Source of the DNA: Lineus longissimus | Lineage: Eukaryota; Nemertea; Pilidiophora; Heteronemertea; Lineidae | Direction of reading: 5' to 3' | Assembly: GCF_910592395.1 (NCBI RefSeq) | Contig: NC_088313.1 | Span: forward strand, 7,688,501-7,752,500 | Length of the DNA: 64,000 nt | In this document: positions 56,742 to 64,000 of the stretch, one piece after another | Layout of the letters: the number at the start of each line of letters is the position of its first letter | Position numbering within the stretch: the stretch's first letter is position 1 | Position numbers and translations under genes: made by a program | The notes under the pieces: model-generated | The model's database searches: none | The model's input: the letters and a program-made list of their open reading frames with translations, nothing else | Told to the model about the DNA's origin: nothing

Positions 56742-58262
56742 TTTGGCTCACCGTAGGGGAGTCTATGCAATACTGCAGTGTCAGTCGTCCGTCGTCGTTG
56801 TTCGTCGTATCCTAGTTCAAAAACAGTGGCACGTTTTTTAACCGCTAGGCCTATGAACTTAAAACTTTGTACACATGACTCCCTAGGTCAGATGACCCGT
56901 GACACTAAATTTCTGTCCGATCTGATTCTCTACTTGGCCACCAGGGGGCCAAATGTGGATATCTAAAAAGTGTGATATCTCGCTTATTAGTGACTTGTTT
57001 TCGATAAAACTTTTGTGGTAGGTACTCGTAGCAAGGATACATCATATATCTTACGGGTTTTTAATTTGATCTACTTTTCAAGGTCGCAGAGGTCAAATGG
57101 CGTGAATTGGCCGTTTGAGTGTAACTATGGCACGTTTCTCAACCACCAAAGCTATGAGCTTGAAACTTGGTACATATAACCCCCTATATCAGATAACCTC
57201 TGGTGCTGAATTTCAGCCTGATCTGATTCTTGACTTTGCCACCAGGGGGCCAAAACAGAAAAAGTAAGAAGTGCAATAGCCTGCTTATTAGCAAATTGTT
57301 TTTGATGAAATTTTTATGGCAGGGACCCCTAGCAAGGTTACCTCAGATGTTGCACGATTTTTCGGATTTGACCTACTTTTTAAGGTCGCAGAGGTCAAAT
57401 GGCGTAAATTTGCCGTTTGAGTGTAACTATGGCACATTTCTCAACCGCAACAGTTATGAACTTGAAACTTTGAACAAATGACCCCCTAGGTCAGTTGACC
57501 TTTTACACTGAATTTTGGTTCGGTCTGATTATTGACTTGGCCACCAGGGGCCCAAACTCAAAACTCAAAAAGTGTGATTTCTCGCTTATTACTGATTTGT
57601 TTTTGATAAAAGTTTCATGGTAGGTACTCCTAGCAAGGATACATCACATATCTTACGGGTTTTTGATTTTACCCACCTTTCAAGTTCACAGAGGTCAAAG
57701 TTGAAAACTTTACCGTTCTTGGTACGTTTTGTCGGTGTTCAATGTAAAGAGTTTTAATTTTGTGTAATGATGCATCTAAGAAGCCACTATTTGTATGCCA
57801 AGTTTCAGCCAGATCGGAATTCAAATATGGCCGAAATTGCATGTTTTGTGGGTTTTTCCTCGTATTGTGGCAATCCAAAGGTCGTGAGTTCAAACCCCGG
57901 TCAAGGACAGCCAAAAATATTTTTATTTTTCATCTTTTCCTTTTTTCTTTTCTGAGTTAAATCTTACATTTTCTTCATTTTTTTATTTATTTGGTGCCAT
58001 AGATTTAATTAGGCGGCCATCTTGGAAATCGTTTTTTGCCGATTGCTGTAGTGTAACAGTGATGAAATTGTTATGGTCGGGTGGATGTGTCTACATCACA
58101 TATCACCCTGGTTTGTTATTTGACCTACCTGTCAGGGTCACTGAGGTCAAAGTTAAAAATATATTCACCATTGTCATGGAGTGGCACGTTTCTTCACTAT
58201 CATTTTCACCTAGACTCTACAAGCTTGGAACCACAAGTCTCGGATTCACCACTTGGCCAGGG
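56742..58262 (+). repeat. R1-family repeat in gene C
   Basis: Starts GGCTCACCGTAGGGGAG and has three clear ~300 bp units plus a diverged tail. Perfect CCACCAGGGGGC occurs at 56938-56949 and 57239-57250, and a one-mismatch version at ~57540. Nuclear-receptor-like sites (AGGTCGCAGAGGTCA) occur near 57080 and 57385. A tRNA-like B box (GAGTTCAAACCCCGG) near 57886 may be a small inserted SINE piece. Confidence 0.75.
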
Positions 58263-59620
58263 ATTTTATATTCTCATGTTGACAGTGTGCCTCCCATTTG
58301 TCACGCAACCTAAGGTAGTCCCCCTCTGGCCCAAATATTTGGGATGCTGACAGTGCTATCCGCTCAACCGCAGGTTTGGATTTCCAGTCTTTGAACATGT
58401 CCTTTCCTTTCATTCCAAGGCCATGACCAAGTTCTTCTGAAATTTCAGCTTCAAGAGGCTTCAGTGCTGCAACTGTATTGGAATGAAACCCCAAGAGCAC
58501 ATGCACACTGCAGTGAAAACTGTGGACAGTCTGCTGGTCCTCCTCCGTTTGTAATGTCTCCTGCTTCCATTCATTAAGAAGTCTATTGCTCTTTTTCTCA
58601 TTAGCGGCTCTGTCACTCATGAAATAGCTAAGTTTGTTTAGTCCATGCTCCTCAATAAAGGATTCTGATGTCAGACCAGTGTCATCATGTGCCTGCATTT
58701 CAGCTATTTCCGTTAAAGCGTCCTTTGAGGTACCAGCAATAGCCTCGCCTGTCTCGTGGGCCACTCTGGTAAAACCAAGGCTAATGATATCTCCGGAACT
58801 CAGAGTGATGGAAGTGTCCAAAATTTTCCTTTTTTTACGAGTCGTTCCATCTTTGCACAAACCCCAATTCGTACTCTCCTTGAGCTGCTCCGCAATAAAG
58901 CGTTTGGCTACATATTGACCTATGGCTCGTACAGTAGTAGGATTTTGGACATCAGCTTTTTGAAGGTGTCGACCTGCAATGTATTGGCTCACACAGATGA
59001 TAACCTGTGGTACTTTGTCATTTGCCACCTCTAAGCCAGTCAACTCCATTACACACATTCGAACATTTTCACTGTAACAACCAGACTTATCCTTCAAGTC
59101 AGGAAATGTCTCGTGCTCAGGATCGTGGACTGATTCAAGGTACATTATCTGATCATCTTTTTCCTTCAATTTTTTTTTCAGTTGTGTGTTAGTTTCTGTG
59201 CTGTGTAGGCCCAATGTTCTGTTTGATTTCAATATCGCTACCTTCCGTTTGAAATGGTTTCTGGATTTACGTGCTTTGATTAGTTTGTTTTTCAACTGTC
59301 CTACAGCATTTATTTGGTCATTTAAAAACTGCTGATGAGCAAGGGCCCCGTCTTCTGTCAGTTGCTCTAACTTTACAGTGAGTCCTGCAATTTCATCATC
59401 TTTTTCACGAAGTTCTTTAGAGGTTATCTTAAACTGTTCAGCCCTAGTTTTCGCTAACTTGTCTCTTTTTCTTACATTCCGAGGATTGAAGTGACCCACT
59501 CTTTTCTTTATTTTGTTGTAGTCCTCCTTTAGTGTTGATATTTTTGTTTCTAGTGTACGAATTCTGCGTTGCTTTTGAATTATTTCAAAGGTCAGTTCAT
59601 TTTTTTGCTTTTTGCTTCAA
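58263..59620 (-). pseudogene. Gene C: paralogue, N-terminal and central part
   Basis: Coiled-coil start (IRTLETKISTLKEDYNKI, then TSKELREKDDEIAGLT) followed by the family core: LCKDGTTRKKRK (~58850), YFMSDRAANEKKSN (~58615), HCSVHVLLGF (~58520), ELGHGLGMKGKD and FGPEGDYLRLRDKW (~58310). All three signature positions are kept. The frame then runs into the R1 insertion. The true start is not found; an ORF at 59597-59821 in another frame (PPGLSFFDFTGEASVLP) could be an upstream exon. Confidence 0.8.
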
Positions 59621-59905
59621 GAAGATGGCATATAAATCAGACCTAACAAAGAAAGGTGCCCGAGGTGAGTGAACTAGGGTCTCAATGATACCCGATGGTA
59701 ACACTGACGCCTCGCCGGTGAAGTCGAAAAAGGACAGACCTGGTGGAATTTTTTCGACACTTTTGTTATACGGGATCGACTTGATGTAAACTACAAATGT
59801 GACTTGAAAAATTGAACACATTTTCAGTGTGTATTAAGAAATTAAGTGAAATGTGAGAGTAAAATTAACTGCAAAAAGAGAGAGAAAACGACGCGAAGCT
59901 GAACA

Positions 59906-61202
59906 ATGTCCAGTCATGTGGCGCCGCCACGTGCGCGGCGACGTAAAGAACCACTGCGACACGTGCAATGTCTAACGGAGGAATATGGTCTATTGAAATC
60001 TTTTTGCCGTTTCTACCAGAAAAATTTCCTATCGATGGTAATAGTAGGCTTATCTGATGTGAGTGTCATATAATCACTATTTTGAAGTGTTCCAGAGTTG
60101 GTGGGTTGTTACTGCTGATTGGACGAAAGGTATCGAGTTCTGAAAACCCCTCTGATTTACATGTATGAGTTAATTTAGTCTAATGTTTGTATCTTTGTCT
60201 CTTCCTCAGCCTGAGATGGTCTCTGTCCACATCTGGTGGTGCCCGCCCGGCAGCTACCTAGAGACATAGTGGCCAGGTAGCAAGCCCAAGGACAAGATCA
60301 ACAGTTATTATACGTCAGACGACCATCTGCTCAGCAGAGGCCTCATCTATGCGGTCATCTTTGAGGCGAGAAACTACTGAAATGTTCAAATACAAGAAGG
60401 TAAGTTATCAAGTAGAGAGGTGATGAGGTCTTAGCTTGTAGGTTGGACTAAGGGTATGGGATCATAGGCGCTACACCTAGTCTCTGTAAAATGCCACTTT
60501 GTTAAAGTTAGACACCAGTTGGGTTATTGGTCACTCCCGGGTAGTAAGCTTTGCTTCTCAGAGAGGTTAGGACAACGGAATGGTCGTAGATCAGATTGAG
60601 GTGTCAAGTACTCTAGAAACCAAAGCAATATGCTCTGGAAACAACAGTGATCATCCCAACTTTTCTTTGTTTACAGAAGAGGGCACCTTTCCACAAGCGC
60701 TTGCCAGACAGACCTTCATCCTAAGTCACCACCAGACTTTTAACCTGGTTGTCAACTCCACCACATGCCATAGCATCCAAGTAGCCTGGTACTTGCCTAG
60801 AGAAGATGGACTCCATGTCGATTGACTCCAGTCTCTCAGACGCATCGCAATCTGCCGTTCTCGCAATACCTGATGTCAGATGTGACAGAGTCAAAAGTGG
60901 ATGAGTTGTGCGAATGCACAGAGAATAGTCGGAAATTCTGATAGCCCAAAGGTGCTCAAACAAACTTAAATTCCAATACTGTTGATCTATGGCACCACGC
61001 TTTTGACGTTAGCCGTGGGGAAGTTGTGTGAAGTTTTAGCATTGAACTGATTATAGATTCAGTCGTGTGATATACATTTCAAGGTCCCATAGGGCAAATT
61101 GCGTGTATGCACTGATAAGCTTGTTGAATGTTGTATTTTGTATTTATTTTACATCAATACAAATAATAATATGAGGCAAAATTATGAATTGTTTTGAATA
61201 AA
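59906..61202 (+). ncRNA. Candidate spliced transcript, divergent from gene C
   Basis: Exon-like segments with consensus borders: 59906-60037 (44 open codons from ATG, then GTAATA), 60210-60399 (after CTCTTCCTCAG, ending AAG|GTAAGT) and from 60677 (after TTTGTTTACAG) to an AATAAA at 61197-61202. Exons 1 and 2 keep one frame for 63 codons (MSSHVAPPRARRRKEPL ... IWWCPPGSYLET) and then stop, leaving two exons untranslated. It may be a non-coding or decayed transcript; no homologue is recognised. Confidence 0.3.
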
Positions 61203-61479
61203 TTGGTTATAACATATATTTCGTTGTTCAACTTACTGATGAAGTAATGGTCATACAATTGACACACCCTCTGGCATGGTATTCACCACACCATTGAGAA
61301 ACCAGACTAAAGCTATCAGTCATTGGATGTAAGATGAATCTCGAGACCAGTGGCATAATTGCTCACAATGAGGAGGTGGAAGGTTCACCGGTTGCAATGA
61401 CAATAACCTCTGGCGTTGTCTCAGTAACATCATTGGGAGGAGGAGGACATCACACAAAGATCCCATGGGCCTCGACTCA

Positions 61480-61987
61480 AAAGGGAATAAGTGCTGATAT
61501 CTGAGCTAAAATAAAGAATGCCTTGAAAAACCACTGAAACCCTATCTAAATTGTATCATTTTAACACATTTTGTTAACAGTACATAGATCTTATAATTGG
61601 ACAACATTCGGTGCCAATCGACTAATAAGAATAGAAGGGTTTAAACAAAGGACTCCAAAGGGAATAAGTGCTGATATTTGAGCTAAAATAAAGAATGCTT
61701 TGAATACCACTGAAACCCTATCCAAATTGTATGATTTTAACACATTTTGTTAACAGTACATAGATCTTATAATTAGACAACATTCGGTGCCAATCGACTA
61801 ATAAGAATAGAAGGGTTTAAACAAAGGACTCCAAAGGGAATAAGTGCTGATATTTGAGCTAAAATAAAGAATGCTTTGAAAAACCACTGAAACCCTCTCC
61901 AAATTGTATGATTTTAACACATTTTGTTAACAGTACATAGATCTTATAATTAGACAACATTCGGTGCCAATCGACTAATTAGAAGTG
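61480..61987. repeat. Tandem repeat, 177 bp unit, 3 copies
   Basis: Units start AAAGGGAATAAGTGCTGAT at 61480, 61657 and 61833. Units are over 95% alike by eye. No ORF. Confidence 0.95.
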
Positions 61988-62490
61988 TTTAAACGAAGTG
62001 TTTTTGTTTTAGGGGTACCCATTTTTGCTATTTTTTCAAAATCTTTTGGTTTTTTTGATAAATTTACCATGCACTTGACTTAAATAACTGTTTTTTATGC
62101 ATATATCATTGTTTTCTCAAATTTCCACCCCAAAAAAATCATTTTACTGTATTCGCCGGTTAATTCATGTGTTAACTCTTTACATACGCTAGACCCGCGT
62201 GCGTCATAGCGTCAAAGTTCTGAATACACAGCGTCATTATTCTGATATAGTTTCCTGGGAGCGCGTCACTGACGCGCGTCACTGACGCGGCCGTATTTCA
62301 GGTAGTGTTTACATAAGTGATATTATCTCCGTTGCTGTTCATAGTACAGGGCTAAAATTTTGGGGAGTAACTTAGAATTAAATTCCGCATAAACTCATGT
62401 AATTTATTTTGAATTCTAACGAACAGTAACTGAGAACAAGGCCTGCAAACTTGGAGAGAAAAAAATTTCTACAAATCGCCGTAAAATTTT

Positions 62491-62685
62491 CTACTTTCCA
62501 TCATCCGGGTCTTCCACTGGCTCAAAGCCAGAGAAATCACTGTCGCTATCGTCCTCATCCGACACAAAATGTTTATAATAAAAATCTAAGTCCCAGTCAC
62601 TATCATCACTTCCTACAGAAACATTGATATCTGAATCTGCAAAACCTTCAAATTCTGATCCGGAGCTCGAATCAAATAAATCCAT
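62491..62685 (-). CDS. Acidic ORF, possible transposase N-terminus
   Basis: From MMDLFDSSSGSEFEGF (~62685) to a stop at 62491, ~65 codons, very rich in Asp/Glu/Ser (SDEDDSDSDFSGFEP). Acidic N-termini like this occur in piggyBac-type transposases and related transposon proteins, but no catalytic domain follows in the window. Frame conservation on a compositionally biased strand is weak evidence. Confidence 0.3.
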   Translation of the reverse strand: MDLFDSSSGSEFEGFADSDINVSVGSDDSDWDLDFYYKHFVSDEDDSDSDFSGFEPVEDPDDGK

Positions 62686-62758
62686 CATAAATAAACCCAG
62701 CTGGTCCCGAACAATGCGGCACGTCAATAAAAAAAAAAGATTAAAGAAACGTTTAAAA

Positions 62759-62914
62759 ATGGCCGACGAGGTCAACTTCCTGGTTCCGGGAACCCCGCCA
62801 ATACATTGTTATTATTCATGCCTCATTGTGGGAGCGGTCAGAGAAAAATCTCTAAGTCGTAGATTCGGCAGCAGTAGCAGCAGATTTACTGTAAATAAGG
62901 AAAAGCACAAATAA
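62759..62914 (+). CDS. Small ORF from ATGGCCGACGAGG
   Basis: ATG 62759 opens MADEVNFLVPGTPPIHCYY and runs 51 codons, divergent from the acidic ORF with only ~75 bp between them. No domain is recognised. The pair may share a promoter, or both may be chance. Confidence 0.2.
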   Translation: MADEVNFLVPGTPPIHCYYSCLIVGAVREKSLSRRFGSSSSRFTVNKEKHK

Positions 62915-62929
62915 ACACAAGTACAAATA

Positions 62930-64000
62930 ATTGACAAAGAATGCAAATCACAAGATGATAACAAGATCTAAATCACAGGACAATCAGAAAGGGGACCAGA
63001 GACCAGTGACAATTATATAGTAAACACTTTCTTGTTTAGATATAAAAGGTGTAAAAGATATAAAGGGTACCAGAGAAGGTTATGCACAAGCCGGAGAAAA
63101 TCTCGTGAACATAAAACAGAAAATCCAAATTTAAATGAAGTTTGAGACCAGAGACAAGATAAGGACACAACGTCCCCTGGCCAGTTTTACAGTATCATAC
63201 AGGACACAAATTCCCCACCACATGTAAACAAAAACATCACCTGACTAAACTATTAGATCAGGGAGACACAATTTAAATAACAAAGAAGGACAGTCCTTCA
63301 GGGCTCACCCCAGTTGACCTTTAAAGCAATATTACATAATACAACATGGTGTGGGCCTACACACAACTGAAAATGCTGGTGAGGACAACAGGCAAGAGAG
63401 GCACTGAATAAATCCTTCCTAACCAAACTAAATACAGTACAAAATATAATTCAAATGGCCTAAATAGCTTCTATTCATATTGTGCAAACTTACCAAGCGT
63501 TAGAGGGCTAAAAATGACTGCTCCTCACAGAAATAAAGACATAGTAAGAAAGATAAATCTAGAAAAGGACTTGAAATGTTGAACTAAAAACAGAATAGAA
63601 GGCAGAAAGGGGTCTTCCCAACCAAAAACAAGGACTAAAGTGACCTGGAATCCAGAGATGGGACAGAGAACCAGTTTAGGGTTCCATGTCCCTTACAAAG
63701 TGCTGAAGTGTGGGAAATTTAAACTGAAAATGTAAAATGGCCATTACATACCGGCTCCCTAATTGTGTAGTGTTACACAATTACAATAATAGCAACAACA
63801 TTTTAAGTTTGCACCAAACAAATATCGACCGGAGACCAGAGACCACTCAAACACCAGAGACCAGAGATCACTCAACATGAAATCTGTAGTTAAGGACAAG
63901 ATACATACAAGTACATGATATTACAAACAGCAAGCTTGCTTAATACTAAAGTGATCTTTAGGAACCAACAACTCACTGAAACCTAGTGAGTGATACAATG
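62930..64000. other. No gene recognised
   Basis: A-rich sequence with scattered GGACCAGAGACCAG phrases (~62993, 63141, 63829, 63854). Could be untranslated or element sequence; nothing more can be supported. Confidence 0.35.

Noticed and set aside
57850-57905. tRNA gene
   Set aside because: Only a B-box-like GAGTTCAAACCCCGG is present; no acceptor stem, D arm or A box. At most a SINE piece.

Overview
This window is animal nuclear DNA from an accessory, transposon-dominated region. It has AT-rich non-coding DNA, GT-AG introns, a C2H2 zinc-finger gene, a BEL/Pao retrotransposon, several PIF/Harbinger transposons, a Polinton-type DNA polymerase remnant, and non-coding repeats ending in hairpins of a kind common in marine invertebrates. 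I cannot name the species; a lophotrochozoan or invertebrate deuterostome is a guess. There are no operons, CRISPR arrays, rRNA genes or convincing tRNA genes.

Layout. 1-13 kb holds small non-autonomous elements: a 966 bp foldback (5122-6087), an inverted-repeat element (7392-8152), a pogo-like element (9132-10203) and an internally deleted Harbinger (10555-12484) sitting in a copy of a repeat I call R1. 13.8-16.4 kb is a copy of a second hairpin-ended repeat, R2. 17.8-20.0 kb is a decayed family B DNA polymerase (minus strand). 20.2-21.8 kb is a Harbinger transposase broken by an 11 bp duplication, with a partner-type exon converging on it. 22007-31907 is a full BEL/Pao element with 191 bp LTRs and AGCAT target duplications; it cut the last codons off a zinc-finger gene (31908-33020) and itself carries a nested R2.

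34.2-59.6 kb is the main interest: a nested stack. Three related minus-strand genes (A, B, C) encode a large protein I do not recognise, with a D...D...CxxH arrangement reminiscent of hAT transposases. Gene A is a pseudogene split by a 15.8 kb Harbinger insertion (38451-54236; long identical terminal inverted repeats, 3 bp target duplication). Inside that Harbinger lies a 10.5 kb element (42388-52927) with about 30 bp terminal inverted repeats and a 7-8 bp target duplication. It carries gene B, a four-exon gene whose reading frame totals 1,294 codons once one R1 insertion is discounted. R1 sits in gene B with its own TCATT duplication. Gene A also carries a foldback element and another R1; gene C is split by R2- and R1-type sequence.

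59.9-64 kb holds a candidate spliced transcript, a three-copy 177 bp tandem repeat, two divergent small ORFs and unassigned AT-rich DNA.

How the parts relate: the Harbingers pair a DDE transposase with a Myb/SANT-type DNA-binding protein; the 10.5 kb element looks like an autonomous DNA transposon of a family I cannot place; R1 and R2 are non-coding passengers that carry arrays of CTCF-like, nuclear-receptor-like and ATGGCGG motifs.
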